Below are positions 50,920 through 63,863 of a stretch of DNA of 64,000 nucleotides, piece after piece. Within the stretch, counting starts at the first letter, position 1. Every line of letters begins with the position of its first letter. This DNA comes from Sporolactobacillus nakayamae (GTDB lineage Bacteria; Bacillota; Bacilli; Bacillales; Sporolactobacillaceae), in the NCBI RefSeq assembly GCF_900113325.1, contig NZ_FOOY01000014.1, positions 44,512 through 108,511 on the forward strand, read 5' to 3'. A program made the position numbers and the translations under genes. Below the pieces are notes generated by a model, which saw only the letters and a list, made by a program, of their open reading frames with translations, made no database searches and was not told the DNA's origin.

Positions 50920-53122
50920 ACCATCACCAGAGCAGATTGAACAAGACAAAGTGTACCGAACAATGGGTCTTACTGAGGAAGAATATCAGAAGGTCAAGGA
51001 TCTGCTCGGACGCAAGCCAAACTATACGGAGACCGGACTGTTTTCCGTGATGTGGTCGGAGCACTGCAGCTATAAGACATCGAAGCCGGTATTAAAATAT
51101 TTCCCGACAACCGGCGAACATGTACTCCAGGGTCCCGGTGAAGGTGCCGGCATTGTTGACATTGGTGACGGGCAGGCGGTTGTTTTCAAAATCGAAAGTC
51201 ATAACCACCCTTCAGCGATCGAGCCTTACCAAGGCGCGGCTACCGGTGTCGGCGGCATCATCCGCGATGTGTTCTCCATGGGCGCGCGTCCGGTAGCACT
51301 GCTTGATTCGCTGCGCTTTGGCGACTTGGACAGCTCACGTGTCCGCTACCTTTTTGAAGAAGTGGTCAGCGGGATTGCCGGATATGGAAACTGCATCGGT
51401 ATCCCAACGGTCGGCGGTGAACTTCAATTTGATCCTTGCTATAACGGCAATCCGCTTGTTAACGCGATGTGCGTTGGTATTATGAGTCATGACGACATTC
51501 AAGTCGGCCAGGCACGCGGCATTGGCAATACAGTGATGTATGTCGGCGCGAGCACCGGGCGCGACGGCATTAACGGAGCGACCTTCGCTTCCGAAGAAAT
51601 ATCCGAAAAATCGGATGAAAAGCGTTCGGCGGTACAGGTTGGCGATCCGTTCATGGAAAAACTGCTTGTCGAGGCGTGCCTTGAATTAACCAAACATGAC
51701 GCGCTTGTCGGCATTCAGGATATGGGCGCGGCTGGGCTTGTTTCCTCAGCGAGTGAAATGGCGGCTAAGGCCGGTGTCGGCATCCACATGAATCTTGACT
51801 TGATTCCGCAGCGGGAAACAGAAATGACGCCTTATGAAATGATGCTCTCCGAATCTCAGGAACGTATGCTGATCGTTATTAAGAAGGGCAGCGAGGAAGA
51901 GATCAAGGCAATTTTCGCACGCTGGGGACTTCACGCAGTCGCAGTAGGTGAAGTCATTGAGCAAGAGGTGCTCCGTCTTGAACATAAGGGCAAGATTGTA
52001 GCGGATGTTCCATCTGATTCTCTGGCATCCGCTCCTGTTCGCCACATGCCGTCCAAGGTTCCGGCAACTTATCTTGCGAATCAGGCGGCTCCGGCATGGA
52101 AGCCTGAAATTAATAATTACGCAAAAACGATTAACAAACTGCTCAGTCAGCCGACCTTAGCTTCAAAAGAATGGGTGACTCGTCAGTATGACTATATGGT
52201 GCAAACGAACACGGTTGTCGCACCGGGTTCCGACGCCGCGGTTGTCCGCGTGCGTGGCACAAAAAAAGGCCTTGCCATGACAACGGACTGCAATGCCAAG
52301 TACTTGGCGCTTGATCCGAATGTCGGCGGAAAAATCGCGGTTGCTGAAGCCGCAAGAAATATTGTCTGCTCCGGTGGACTGCCGCTCGCAATCACGGACT
52401 GCCTCAACTTCGGCAGTCCTGAGAATCCGGAAGTATTCTGGGAAATTGATGAATCCGTCAAAGGTATGGCTAACGCATGTGATGTTTTGAAAACGCCGGT
52501 TATCAGCGGCAACGTCTCCCTTTACAATGAGACGGATCGCGGCGCGATTGATCCAACCCCGGTTGTCGGTATGGTTGGTCTCGTTGAAGATCTTGATCAT
52601 GTGATGACTGCGTCCTTCAAAAACGAAGGTGACGCGGTGTATGTCATCGGCGAAGCGAAGCCTGAATTCGGCGGCAGCGCCTTACAGATTCTGATTGATG
52701 GTGAAGTGAGCGGCAAAGCTCCGGCACTTGATCTTGAAGTGGAGAAGAGCCGTCAGGAAAAAGTTCTTGAAGCCATCAAATCAGGCTATCTCGCCTCGGC
52801 ACACGATATTTCCGAAGGCGGTCTTGCCGTTGCCGTTGCTGAATCGGTATTCGGCACGGAACTCGGTTGTGACCTTAAGTTTGATACTGACCCTGCAGTT
52901 GAACTTTTTTCAGAAACTCAGTCACGTTATTTGGTTACTGTCCCTGAAGCGAAGAAGAAAGACTTTGAAGCATTAGTAAACGATGCTGTGTTTGTCGGCA
53001 ATGTCACACGCAGTGAAACCATAAATCTAGCCTTTGCATCGTCAACCGTCACTCTGAATCGGAACGAACTCGAAAACGAATGGAGAGGGGCTCTGTCATG
53101 CATTATGTCGGCAAAGAACTGA
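50900..53122 (+). CDS. purL: FGAM synthase large subunit PurL
   Basis: The 740-residue enzyme, the small type that needs PurS and PurQ, converts FGAR to FGAM with [20 protein letters not shown] with the catalytic His, [26 protein letters not shown], and the internal repeat ([19 protein letters not shown]) are seen. GGAGGG lies before the ATG. It overlaps purF by 25 bases. Confidence 0.97.
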   Translation: MPLTHLEPSPEQIEQDKVYRTMGLTEEEYQKVKDLLGRKPNYTETGLFSVMWSEHCSYKTSKPVLKYFPTTGEHVLQGPGEGAGIVDIGDGQAVVFKIESHNHPSAIEPYQGAATGVGGIIRDVFSMGARPVALLDSLRFGDLDSSRVRYLFEEVVSGIAGYGNCIGIPTVGGELQFDPCYNGNPLVNAMCVGIMSHDDIQVGQARGIGNTVMYVGASTGRDGINGATFASEEISEKSDEKRSAVQVGDPFMEKLLVEACLELTKHDALVGIQDMGAAGLVSSASEMAAKAGVGIHMNLDLIPQRETEMTPYEMMLSESQERMLIVIKKGSEEEIKAIFARWGLHAVAVGEVIEQEVLRLEHKGKIVADVPSDSLASAPVRHMPSKVPATYLANQAAPAWKPEINNYAKTINKLLSQPTLASKEWVTRQYDYMVQTNTVVAPGSDAAVVRVRGTKKGLAMTTDCNAKYLALDPNVGGKIAVAEAARNIVCSGGLPLAITDCLNFGSPENPEVFWEIDESVKGMANACDVLKTPVISGNVSLYNETDRGAIDPTPVVGMVGLVEDLDHVMTASFKNEGDAVYVIGEAKPEFGGSALQILIDGEVSGKAPALDLEVEKSRQEKVLEAIKSGYLASAHDISEGGLAVAVAESVFGTELGCDLKFDTDPAVELFSETQSRYLVTVPEAKKKDFEALVNDAVFVGNVTRSETINLAFASSTVTLNRNELENEWRGALSCIMSAKN

Positions 53123-54522
53123 ATGAAGAATGCGCCGTCTTTGGAATTTGGGGTCATGAGAAAGCAGCAAAATTAGCCTACTACGGGCTGCACAGCATGC
53201 AGCATCGCGGCCAGGAAGGCGCGGGCATTGCGAGCACCGACGGTAAGGTCATCTATGATCATAAAGGTCTCGGTCTCGTAAATGATGTATTTGATAATGA
53301 AAAACTTGACGCGTTGGACAAAGGATTTGCTGCCATCGGGCATGTCCGCTATTCAACGCAAGGCGGCAATATCTATGCCAACGTTCAACCGCTTGTCTTC
53401 CGTTCGCAGAAAGATTCACTTTCCATTGCGCATAACGGAAACCTAGTCAATGCTCATAAATTGAAAGGCGAGCTTGAAGAACGTGGCAGTATTTTTCAGA
53501 CGACTTCCGATACCGAAGTTATTGCTCACTTAATTAAACGAGATTATTCTGATAATTTTCTCGAAAGCGTTAAACATGCGCTTTCTATAATTAAAGGCGC
53601 CTACGCACTGACGATGCTTACAGAACACCAGTTAATCGCTGCGCTTGATCCGAACGGTCTGCGTCCGCTGTCACTCGGCAAACTCGGCAATGCTTGGGTT
53701 GTCGCCTCGGAAACATGCGCGTTCGATTTGATCGGCGCAAAATATGTTCGTGATGTGAAGCCGGGCGAAGTGATTGTGATTGACAATGAAGGCCTTCACT
53801 CTGACTTCTTCACTACTCGGACGGAACCGGCAATCTGCAGCATGGAATACATTTATTTCTCTCGCCCCGACAGCAATATTCAAGGCATTAATGTCCATGC
53901 CGCACGTAAGAATCTTGGACGCATGCTGGCACAAGAAGCGCCGATTGAGGCCGATGTGGTTACCGGTGTACCGGATTCAAGTATTTCCGCTGCAATTGGT
54001 TATGCCGAAGCAACAGGGATCCCTTACGAACTGGGTATGATCAAGAACCGCTATGTCGGACGGACCTTCATCCAGCCGTCTCAGGAACTGCGCGAACAAG
54101 GGGTAAAGATGAAGCTGTCTGCAGTGCGCGCTATTGTTGAGGGCAAACGTGTCGTGATGGTGGATGATTCAATCGTACGCGGGACAACCAGCCGCCGAAT
54201 TGTCGGCATGCTGCGTGACGCGGGCGCGACCGAGGTTCATGTTCGGATCAGTTCACCGCCAATCACGCATCCATGTTTCTATGGCATCGATACATCAACG
54301 TCATCCGAATTAATTGCGTCTACGCATTCAGTAGAAGATATTCGTGAATTGATTGGCGCCGACTCACTTGTTTATTTAAGCCCTGAAGGATTGAAGAAAG
54401 CGATCGGGCGTGACCCGGCAATGAAGAATTGTGGACAGTGCATGGCTTGCTTCACCGGCAAGTACCCGACGGAAATTTATCCGGATACGGTTCTGCCGCA
54501 TGAAAAAGAACTGCTTGTCTGA
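53098..54522 (+). CDS. purF: Amidophosphoribosyltransferase
   Basis: The 474-residue enzyme starts the pathway by making phosphoribosylamine from PRPP and glutamine. ATG at 53098 follows GAGAGGGG and gives an 11-residue propeptide ([11 protein letters not shown]) before catalytic C12, as in B. subtilis. [14 protein letters not shown] is the PRPP loop. [14 protein letters not shown] near the end holds the Cys of the [4Fe-4S] type. A longer frame from 53080 covers the ribosome site. Confidence 0.97.
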   Translation: MHYVGKELNEECAVFGIWGHEKAAKLAYYGLHSMQHRGQEGAGIASTDGKVIYDHKGLGLVNDVFDNEKLDALDKGFAAIGHVRYSTQGGNIYANVQPLVFRSQKDSLSIAHNGNLVNAHKLKGELEERGSIFQTTSDTEVIAHLIKRDYSDNFLESVKHALSIIKGAYALTMLTEHQLIAALDPNGLRPLSLGKLGNAWVVASETCAFDLIGAKYVRDVKPGEVIVIDNEGLHSDFFTTRTEPAICSMEYIYFSRPDSNIQGINVHAARKNLGRMLAQEAPIEADVVTGVPDSSISAAIGYAEATGIPYELGMIKNRYVGRTFIQPSQELREQGVKMKLSAVRAIVEGKRVVMVDDSIVRGTTSRRIVGMLRDAGATEVHVRISSPPITHPCFYGIDTSTSSELIASTHSVEDIRELIGADSLVYLSPEGLKKAIGRDPAMKNCGQCMACFTGKYPTEIYPDTVLPHEKELLV

Positions 54523-54533
54523 GGAGGACCATC

Positions 54534-55574
54534 ATGGCGAACGCATATAAAAAAGCCGGTGTGAACATTGAAGCCGGCTACGAGACAGTAGGACGAATCA
54601 AGAAACATGTGCAGCGCACCTTCCGCCCGGAAGTCATGGACGGTCTTGGCGGATTTGGCGGTGCAATTGACTTATCGCAACTGAATTTAAAGGAACCAGT
54701 GCTTGTATCAGGAACGGACGGCGTCGGCACAAAATTGATGATCGCCATCGCGACCGATCGCCACGATACGGTCGGCATCGACGCCGTGGCGATGTGCGTG
54801 AACGATATCATCACACAAGGTGCAGAACCGATTTACTTTCTCGATTACTTGGCCTGCTCCGCGCTGAAGCCGGAAAAAGCGGAAGCGATTGTCAAAGGGA
54901 TCGCAGACGGCTGTGCGCAGGCAGGCTGTGCGCTGATCGGTGGCGAAACAGCAGAGATGCCAGGCATGTATGACGAAAACGATTACGATATTGCCGGATT
55001 TTCTGTCGGCGCCGTTGAAAAGGCAAACATGATCAAGCCCGATCGGGTAAAGGACGGCGACCTCTTAATCGGGCTCACGTCAAGCGGCATTCACAGCAAC
55101 GGATTTTCACTTGTCCGCAAGCTTGTTGCCGATGCCGGGTTAACCTATGCCGACACCTATTCACCTGATTCGGAAAAGACTGTTGGCGAGGTTTTGCTGA
55201 CACCGACGAAGATTTACGTGAAACCGGTGCTTGATCTGCTGAAAACGGTAGACGTTCACGGTATTGCGCATATTACGGGCGGAGGATTCTATGAAAATGT
55301 GCCGCGTATGTTCCCAGAGGGATTGACGGCGAAAATGGACGTTTCAGCATGGAAACGTCCGGCGGTGTTCGATTGGTTAAAAGAATTGGGCAAATTGCAG
55401 CTCGATGACATGTTCCATACGTTTAACATGGGACTCGGTATGGTGCTGGCGGTTGCTCCGGAGGATGCTGATAAAGCTCTGGCAGTACTGAAGGTCTCCG
55501 GTGAAACGCCGATCATCGTGGGAAAAGTTGTCGAAGGTCATGAACTGACGCTGGTGAATTGTGATGAAGCATAA
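54534..55574 (+). CDS. purM: AIR synthetase (phosphoribosylformylglycinamidine cyclo-ligase)
   Basis: The 346-residue enzyme closes the imidazole ring, FGAM to [41 protein letters not shown] and [14 protein letters not shown] are typical. GAGGAGG precedes the ATG, 11 bp after purF. Its 3' end overlaps purN by 11 bases. Confidence 0.97.
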   Translation: MANAYKKAGVNIEAGYETVGRIKKHVQRTFRPEVMDGLGGFGGAIDLSQLNLKEPVLVSGTDGVGTKLMIAIATDRHDTVGIDAVAMCVNDIITQGAEPIYFLDYLACSALKPEKAEAIVKGIADGCAQAGCALIGGETAEMPGMYDENDYDIAGFSVGAVEKANMIKPDRVKDGDLLIGLTSSGIHSNGFSLVRKLVADAGLTYADTYSPDSEKTVGEVLLTPTKIYVKPVLDLLKTVDVHGIAHITGGGFYENVPRMFPEGLTAKMDVSAWKRPAVFDWLKELGKLQLDDMFHTFNMGLGMVLAVAPEDADKALAVLKVSGETPIIVGKVVEGHELTLVNCDEA

Positions 55575-56133
55575 AATAGCGGTTTTCGCATCAGGACATG
55601 GTACCAATTTTATTGCGATCAATGAAGCGATTCAAGCGGGACGTATTCCTGCGACCATCGAACTGCTCGTCTGCGATCAGCCGGGAGCGGCTGTTATTGA
55701 ACGAGCAAAGCAAGCCGGTGTGCCGGTCTTGGTGGTTTCCAGAAAAGACTACCCATCAAAGGCTGCCTTTGAACAAGTGATTGCCGACGCATGCAAGGAA
55801 CACGATGTCGCGTATATTTTTCTGGCAGGTTACATGCGGATTCTCGGCAAGGTCATGCTTGCCGCGTATCCGCACCGGATTATTAACATTCATCCATCAT
55901 TGCTGCCCTCGTTTACCGGACTGGATGCGATCGGTCAAGCCTTCAATAAAGGCGTTAAGATCACAGGTATCACGATCCATTATGTGGATGAAGGCATGGA
56001 CACAGGTCCGATCATTGCCCAAGCCGCCGTTCCGGTGGAAGATGACGATACAGTTGAGACGCTCGAAGCACGCATTCATGAAACAGAACACAAGCTTTAT
56101 CCGGCAACCATTGCCAAATTGCTAAGTGAATAA
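55564..56133 (+). CDS. purN: Phosphoribosylglycinamide formyltransferase
   Basis: The 189-residue enzyme transfers formyl from 10-formyl-THF to [18 protein letters not shown] is the phosphate loop (SGHGTNF where SGSGTNF is common), and the catalytic Asn-His-Asp lie in [15 protein letters not shown] and [16 protein letters not shown] 55564 is used; the GTG just before it is an alternative. A repeat element, not another gene, follows before purH. Confidence 0.95.
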   Translation: MKHKIAVFASGHGTNFIAINEAIQAGRIPATIELLVCDQPGAAVIERAKQAGVPVLVVSRKDYPSKAAFEQVIADACKEHDVAYIFLAGYMRILGKVMLAAYPHRIINIHPSLLPSFTGLDAIGQAFNKGVKITGITIHYVDEGMDTGPIIAQAAVPVEDDDTVETLEARIHETEHKLYPATIAKLLSE

Positions 56134-56148
56134 AAAATTTAATTTAAA

Positions 56149-56536
56149 GTAGTTCAAAAAGGAGGACAAAAAGGGCCGAGGTCAGGCAAATCGCCACGTC
56201 CTGTGGCATGCCTGACACTAGCTCGTCCTTAGCGTCGAAGATCAAGGAAGCGCAGTTTTGAGCTACCTGCGCGTACTTTCACAGGACGTGATGACTTCAA
56301 CGTTGTGCACAGGACGTACTTTCACACGACGTGATGGCTTTCGCGTTGCGTACAGGACGTACGCGTTATTAGCGAAAGGTCATGTTACTTAGTTGAAGTT
56401 CCCCTGTTGATACGTGAGGAGCGGAGAAACAAGCTGACACAGAACTTCCGCAGGATGCGGTGACTTCTGCGTTGTGTACAGGACGTACACGTTTCTAGCA
56501 GAAGATCCTCAGTACCTTTTTCCCGGACTTTTTGAA
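56149..56536. repeat. Repeat element with imperfect terminal inverted repeats, between purN and purH
   Basis: The ~390-bp element starts GTTCAAAAAGGAGGACAAAA and ends CGGACTTTTTGAAC, so its ends are inverted (GTTCAAAAAG ... CTTTTTGAAC). Inside lie several copies of the unit ACGTACTTTCACAGGACGTG / GATGACTTC(G)CGTTGTG, the reverse of the 43-bp tandem repeat at 25845. It has no gene. Size and ends suggest a MITE-like non-autonomous element. No second ribosome site or promoter was seen before purH's own. Confidence 0.75.
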
Positions 56537-56588
56537 CATCCTCTAAGATATAGAATCTATGGATTGAAAATAGAAAGGAAGTAGCGAA

Positions 56589-59428
<2,840 letters not shown>

Positions 59429-59440
59429 TCGATTAGTAAT

Positions 59441-59480
59441 AAAAACTGTCTTTGCCTAAAGAGGTGAAGACAGTTTTTTT
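59441..59480 (+). terminator. Terminator of the pur operon
   Basis: AAAAACTGTCTTTGCC pairs with GGTGAAGACAGTTTTT around a short loop, and runs into TTTTTTT. It lies 12 bases past purD. Confidence 0.9.
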
Positions 59481-59559
59481 GATACTCGTGTTTAAATTGT
59501 TGGGATTGTTGAATTGTTTGGTGACAATCGGTTACAATTAAGTTAAGGAGGCTGAAGAG

Positions 59560-60219
59560 ATGATGAGAACAATAGATTACGATCAAATTGAAATGTGGGA
59601 AAGCGTTCAAACCTTGTCAAAAATTAATCGAGAACAGGCAATAGTTGTGCTCAAAGTCGCTATTGAACGATCTTTTCGTCAAGTTGGTATTGTTCTTCCT
59701 AATTTATCCGGCCAATCACTGAAATTACCAGAACAAGATGAATTAAACCAGTTGAAACAGCTTGAAAAAAAGTTAAACAACGCTGCTGAGCAACAGAAAA
59801 TTAACGATGATTTATTAGCGGAATATATAGACGGATTGATCCAATTGACGGCGAATAACCGGCCGCAGTTCAGAAAAGCAGTCACTGCTTCATTATTGAA
59901 GCAAACAAGAATAAAACGGAGAATCAATCGAACAGCACATATGCAACCAATTATGATCTCATCATTAAAAGGAGAAACAAAACCATTTTATACACCTAAA
60001 GAGGTCGGGAAAAAACTGGGATTGAGCGATCAAACGATTCGCCGACTCTGTGAGAAGGGAAAATTTTCAGAGGCATATCAAACGGAAGGCGGACATTGGC
60101 GAATTCCTCGCGATGCATTTATCACCACAAACAAACAAGATGAGCAAGCAGAGACAGTTCTGCAGAGGATTGATAAAAAAAATCGCCGGGGTGGGGATGT
60201 CGATGAATTTAATTTATGA
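59560..60219 (+). CDS. HTH (MerR/excisionase-type) DNA-binding protein, probable antitoxin
   Basis: The 219-residue protein has a helical N-terminal half with a coiled-coil-like stretch (LNQLKQLEKKLNNAAEQQKIND) and a C-terminal excisionase-type HTH (FYTPKEVGKKLGLSDQTIRRLCEKGKF...GGHWRIPRDAF, residues ~145-185). AAGGAGG precedes the ATG. Its stop lies 23 bases inside the next gene, which encodes a PIN-domain protein. Such overlapping HTH-PIN pairs are typical of toxin-antitoxin modules; the role is inferred. Confidence 0.75.
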   Translation: MMRTIDYDQIEMWESVQTLSKINREQAIVVLKVAIERSFRQVGIVLPNLSGQSLKLPEQDELNQLKQLEKKLNNAAEQQKINDDLLAEYIDGLIQLTANNRPQFRKAVTASLLKQTRIKRRINRTAHMQPIMISSLKGETKPFYTPKEVGKKLGLSDQTIRRLCEKGKFSEAYQTEGGHWRIPRDAFITTNKQDEQAETVLQRIDKKNRRGGDVDEFNL

Positions 60220-60793
60220 TGTAAAAATTCCTCCGAAAGTTTTTATAGATACAACTGTATTGTGCGGCGCAATACGAGTCGATGGGATTAATCGACGAAT
60301 TCTAAAGGCCGCACGGTATCCAAATTTTTTTGTTCCGGTTTTTTCAAGGGTCTGTCTCTTTGAATTCATGAATCATGCATTAGAAGGATTAGGAAAAGGA
60401 ATAAATAGAGTCGCCTATACACCTGCAGAGATTGATGAATTTCTGCAGATTTTTTTAAATCCAATTTTTGAGCATTATACCAAGTTGCCTGTAAATAGTT
60501 TAGTCGGACGTTACAGTTCGGAAACAATAATGAGAGAAAATTTGCCGATTGGACAGGTTCTTATAGAATTAAGCCGATGTTCAGAAGAAGAAGCAAGAAA
60601 AATTGCTCAATCTCAAGAAATGAGCAAACCGCTGTCAGTATTTGACCAAAATGATTTTCATGTTTGGGTCACAGCCATTCGTGAAAATTGCCAATACATA
60701 GTAACAACCAATCACCAGCGTTTCCCCGAACAAATCGGCACGATCAAACGGATTCACCCGAGTGAATTCTATGAACAGCTCATCAATCCTTAA
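60197..60793 (+). CDS. PIN-domain protein, probable RNase toxin
   Basis: The 198-residue protein starts with ATG at 60197 (or 60203) inside the end of the HTH gene. PIN-type acidic residues are visible: Asp in KVFIDTTVLCGAI, Glu in CLFEFMNH, Asp in SVFDQNDFHVW, and the final strand YIVTTNHQRFPE. PIN toxins cut RNA, often tRNA or mRNA, unless bound by the antitoxin. A longer frame back to 60050 lies wholly within the HTH gene and is rejected. Confidence 0.75.
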   Translation: MSMNLIYDVKIPPKVFIDTTVLCGAIRVDGINRRILKAARYPNFFVPVFSRVCLFEFMNHALEGLGKGINRVAYTPAEIDEFLQIFLNPIFEHYTKLPVNSLVGRYSSETIMRENLPIGQVLIELSRCSEEEARKIAQSQEMSKPLSVFDQNDFHVWVTAIRENCQYIVTTNHQRFPEQIGTIKRIHPSEFYEQLINP

Positions 60794-60896
60794 TACGATT
60801 CAAAGGATCGTCTCCAGTTTCACGACCATCTGTAAATACTTGGTAATCTCTTAACAACGTCAGCCATGCCAGATGTTCACAAAGCATTTTGAGCGA

Positions 60897-61190
60897 TCAA
60901 TATTTTTTACGAATGATCTGCCAGTAAACGAGCCCAGCGAATACGGTTAAAGACAGTGATGTTGTGAGGCATATTCTTAAAAAGACGTAATTCAGAGTTC
61001 GCCAACTTGTATAAAGAATAATTAAGGACAATAAGCCGAGTAGGAATACAAATAAAAATCGAAAAAGCTGATAAGCCATAAACACGGCACGTTCGTCTTT
61101 GCCTTCTTTAGCGACCGAAAGGACAAGACCAATGACCGCAAAAAATGCCGCGATAGTCAAGCTGTTCGTAAACATGATAATCTTCTCCAT
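60897..61190 (-). CDS. Small membrane protein paired with an XRE regulator
   Basis: The 97-residue protein has three predicted helices (residues ~7-25, 42-62, 72-91) and a basic end (IIRKKY). Its ATG shares the A of the preceding regulator's stop (TAATG), so translation is coupled. Such XRE plus small-membrane-protein pairs are widespread in Firmicutes and of unknown role. A mirror-image pair lies just upstream on the other strand. Confidence 0.75.
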   Translation of the reverse strand: MEKIIMFTNSLTIAAFFAVIGLVLSVAKEGKDERAVFMAYQLFRFLFVFLLGLLSLIILYTSWRTLNYVFLRICLTTSLSLTVFAGLVYWQIIRKKY

Positions 61191-61414
61191 TATTTGCTTT
61201 CCTCCTTGTATTGAAACACCTGAGTTATAGCAACATCTAATACCTTTGCTATTTTAAAAGCCAGAACTAAAGATGGGGAATACTTTTTGTTTTCAAGCGA
61301 AAGGATTGTTTGTCTGCTTACACCAGCTTTCTCAGCTAAATCTTTCTGAGTCATTTTGCGTTCTGCCCGCAAGACAGCAATTCGATTCGTTAATTGCTGA
61401 CTTTTTTCGTTCAT
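61190..61414 (-). CDS. XRE-family regulator
   Basis: The 74-residue protein is a single Cro/CI-type HTH (RAERKMTQKDLAEKAGVSRQTILSLENKKYSPSLVLAFKIAKVL at ~15-58, key residues Q23, S33, Q35). This 'YSPSL.LAFKIA' type is usual for short regulators next to membrane proteins. A ribosome site is weak (GGAGATGAAAAAT). It is divergent from the next membrane-protein gene, with a 66-bp gap that must hold both promoters. Confidence 0.85.
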   Translation of the reverse strand: MNEKSQQLTNRIAVLRAERKMTQKDLAEKAGVSRQTILSLENKKYSPSLVLAFKIAKVLDVAITQVFQYKEESK

Positions 61415-61480
61415 CAGTATTTTTCATCTCCTAAGCATAGAATTTAAATGTAACATCATTAATGTAATGAAAACTTTACT

Positions 61481-61795
61481 TTGTGTCAAGTTTGTTTTAC
61501 CTTGACAAACAGATTATTCACCTTAGTCTGGGAAATCAATAAGGTGAGATTGGATAATGAATCTTTTATTTATGGATACCTTGGAGTACTTATCATTTCT
61601 GTTCTTATTATTATATGGAACACCATTCATGGAAAACCTTATTCAGATTTAAGTTCAATTATCTGTGCATCGATTGCCAGTGCGTCATTTTTTAAATACA
61701 AAAAGAATAAACGGATGAGATCGCTTTTTGCCGGACTGCTTGCTGCCTCTGCTTCTATCGCTTGTTTAATTCTGTATTTTGCATTTGGTGCTTGA
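61481..61795 (+). CDS. Small membrane protein upstream of an XRE regulator; start uncertain
   Basis: The frame gives up to 104 residues from TTG 61481; the first part (CQVCFTLTNRLFTLVWEINK) may not be translated, and GTG 61544 or TTG 61550 near AAGGTGA are alternatives. From there the protein has three predicted helices (YGYLGVLIISVLIIIW, a weak middle one, and AGLLAASASIACLILYFAFG). It ends 3 bp before the next regulator gene, in gene order membrane-XRE, the mirror of the pair on the other strand. Confidence 0.6.
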   Translation: MCQVCFTLTNRLFTLVWEINKVRLDNESFIYGYLGVLIISVLIIIWNTIHGKPYSDLSSIICASIASASFFKYKKNKRMRSLFAGLLAASASIACLILYFAFGA

Positions 61796-61798
61796 TTT

Positions 61799-62014
61799 AT
61801 GAACAACGAAAATGGAAAACTGATCCTAAAAAATAGATTGAGAGTTGCAAGAGCAGAAAAAAATATCTCACAGCAGGAACTTGCTCATCTGGTCGGGGCA
61901 TCAAGGCAAACGATTAGTGCGATCGAAAACGGACAATTTAATCCATCTGCAAAGCTGGCACTCATATTGTGCATTGCGTTAGATAAAAAATTTGAAGAGC
62001 TTTTTTATTTCTAA
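61799..62014 (+). CDS. XRE-family regulator
   Basis: The 71-residue protein has the same compact HTH as the divergent regulator (RAEKNISQQELAHLVGASRQTISAIENGQFNPSAKLALILCIAL). It ends KFEELFYF, a common end of this class. It begins 3 bp after the membrane-protein gene; the ribosome site is weak, so coupling is probable. It may regulate its own pair and possibly the facing pair. Confidence 0.85.
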   Translation: MNNENGKLILKNRLRVARAEKNISQQELAHLVGASRQTISAIENGQFNPSAKLALILCIALDKKFEELFYF

Positions 62015-62071
62015 AAAATCACCCAATGTAGAATTAAAGTATGGCAGAGTAGATTTTGCAACAAAACGATC

Positions 62072-62117
62072 TGCAAAAAACGTAAAGAGGTATCCGTGTA
62101 ATGGATACCTCTTTGAC
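62072..62117 (-). terminator. Terminator of the methyltransferase gene
   Basis: AAAGAGGTATCC (62084-62095) pairs with GGATACCTCTTT (62103-62114), and on the minus strand ACGTTTTTT follows. It lies 3 bases past the methyltransferase stop. Confidence 0.88.
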
Positions 62118-62119
62118 GT

Positions 62120-62881
62120 TCAGTTCTTATTATTTCGGGCAACAATTAGAAAGCGGTGCTCGTTCGTTTGTACATATCCTTGCCGTTCAATCTGTTTGTG
62201 CAGCAAATATAGCGTGTCAAAACAGCGTTCTACTGAAAATCCAGGGAATTCCCATGAAATGATCGTGGCATAATACACGATGGCCCCAACATCATAAAAA
62301 CGCAGATAAGGAAAATACTCAAACTGTTGCTCAATTTTAAAACCAGCCTGTTTTAAGTCCCCGACCACTTGTCTCAATGTATTATGCGGATAAGGGCGCT
62401 GATACTCCGGAATTAATCGCTTGGATAACGTATAGTTGTTATCCGCACCCACCTGTTTCGTGATAAACAAACCATTAGGCTTTAAAGTCCGTTTAATATC
62501 ACTTATGTTCATACCTGTATGCTGATTGATAATGAGATCAAACGTATGATCCGGACAGGGAATATCTCCTTCATTCTCATTCTTATGAATGTGTATCCCT
62601 AATGGAGCGAGACGCTTCTCAATTAACTGTATGTTAGGAGCCCAGGCTTCTGTAACCGAGGTATTGTGATAGGGGTGACGCAAAGAGAGCAGGAATTCTC
62701 CGCCGCCGGTTCCCATATCAAGTAATTTGTCCGTTGGATTTAAACGGGCCAATACTATTTTTCGATAACTCCATGGTAGATGTTCACTTTCCCATCTTCC
62801 CTTAAGGTGTGAAAAATTCCACCCTTGAAAATCAGCCTTTTCTTCCTGCTGCCACAATCTTTTTAAAGTATGTTTATCCAT
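62120..62881 (-). CDS. Class I SAM-dependent methyltransferase
   Basis: The 253-residue protein has SAM motif I LLDMGTGGGEFL (residues ~53-64), acidic end of strand 2 (TEAW), motif for strand 4 FDLIINQHTGMNI and RTLKPNGLFITKQVG. These fit small-molecule methyltransferases of the UbiE/Methyltransf_11 type. GGAGGCG lies before the ATG. It is a single gene; the substrate is unknown. Confidence 0.88.
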   Translation of the reverse strand: MDKHTLKRLWQQEEKADFQGWNFSHLKGRWESEHLPWSYRKIVLARLNPTDKLLDMGTGGGEFLLSLRHPYHNTSVTEAWAPNIQLIEKRLAPLGIHIHKNENEGDIPCPDHTFDLIINQHTGMNISDIKRTLKPNGLFITKQVGADNNYTLSKRLIPEYQRPYPHNTLRQVVGDLKQAGFKIEQQFEYFPYLRFYDVGAIVYYATIISWEFPGFSVERCFDTLYLLHKQIERQGYVQTNEHRFLIVARNNKN

Positions 62882-63401
62882 ATAACTACGCCTCCGTTTT
62901 CATTTGATAACATGGAACGGTGCAGTTAACTGCTCACCTATTTTTTATTGAGCTATTACTCGATCCAGACGGTAAGCAGATTAAATGAACTGCACCGAGT
63001 AGCTACCTAGCTTCAGAATCATGTTTTAACCTCCTATTTATAATTATAATAGCACGAGCAATAAGTCGTTTGGATTCTACTGAAACTGATTTGGCGATTT
63101 CTTCACGCTGGTCTCATGGAAAGTGGATCGCGACGAGCTGAAAGGGGCTCTGGTGCCTTTCCCAGAGTAAATGATGCACCGTGCTGTTCCAAATCAAGCG
63201 CTCACCCGCTGGAGCCTGAAAAGCTGGCTTCAACAGTATGAGCGCGTCTGCACGCAAAAAAATAGCTCCTCCTCCTTCGATGCTATAGCTTTTGCTGAAT
63301 CAAAGTAATATAGGTTAAAATAAATATTTTTTATGATTTTGTATAAGTTTACTTTACTTTTGTGAGGGTAATATTATAATTTTATTTAAGAGGTGATGGT
63401 T
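62882..63401. other. Intergenic region with a protein-like remnant
   Basis: One frame at 63093-63308 reads GDFFTLVSWKVDRDELKGAL..., has a single TAA at 63168-63170 and goes on MMHRAVPNQALTRWSLKSWL... to a stop at 63306-63308. It has no start signal and looks like a decayed gene or transposon piece that I cannot name. An AT-rich TATTATAAT at about 63371-63379 may be the -10 of the next gene. Confidence 0.4.
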
Positions 63402-63641
63402 GTGAAGAAAGATTTTGGTGATTCGATATCAAATAAAGTTTATGAACATCGTGTACTTGCCAGATTGTCTCAGCAAGAATTAGCAGAGAAAGTCGGGGTT
63501 TCCAAACAAACCATCTTCGTAATGGAAAAAGGAAATTATATTCCGACTCTGCTGTTAGCTTTTCGAATTGCCGAATTTTTTAATGTTGATGTAAACGATA
63601 TTTTTACTTATGTGAGAGGAAATGATCAAAATGAAAATTAA
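63402..63641 (+). CDS. XRE-family regulator
   Basis: The 79-residue protein carries a Cro/CI HTH (RVLARLSQQELAEKVGVSKQTIFVMEKGNYIPTLLLAFRIAEFF). GTG at 63402 follows AGAGGTG at 6 bases; a GTG-ATG three codons earlier covers that site. It is the third short regulator of this type within 2.5 kb. No partner gene follows; a membrane partner may have been lost when the IS256 element arrived. Confidence 0.85.
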   Translation: MKKDFGDSISNKVYEHRVLARLSQQELAEKVGVSKQTIFVMEKGNYIPTLLLAFRIAEFFNVDVNDIFTYVRGNDQNEN

Positions 63642-63707
63642 GTAGTTGAGACCGTATAATTGTGTAAAAAGGGTTATCTGAATAAGAGGAATCGACGGGC
63701 GTGCGTT

Positions 63708-63751
63708 CTGTTTTTCCGGAGGGTGGGCCGGCCCACCCTCCGGAAAAACAG
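63708..63751. repeat. Perfect 44-bp palindrome near the IS256 element
   Basis: Two 22-base arms, CTGTTTTTCCGGAGGGTGGG plus CC and its complement, meet without a loop at GGCC-GGCC. As RNA it would be a very stable hairpin, with TTTTT in the left arm and AAAAA in the right. It lies 112 bp before the transposase start and may block outside transcription or mark an insertion target. Confidence 0.9.
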
Positions 63752-63863
63752 CGGGATTCGTCTTCTCTGCTCCCTCATTTTTTTCATAGAAAATGAGCCG
63801 GAGCCCATCATCTCAGTTAGAATAGAGTTGTCTAAAACCAAATTCTAAAGGAGAGACTCAGGG

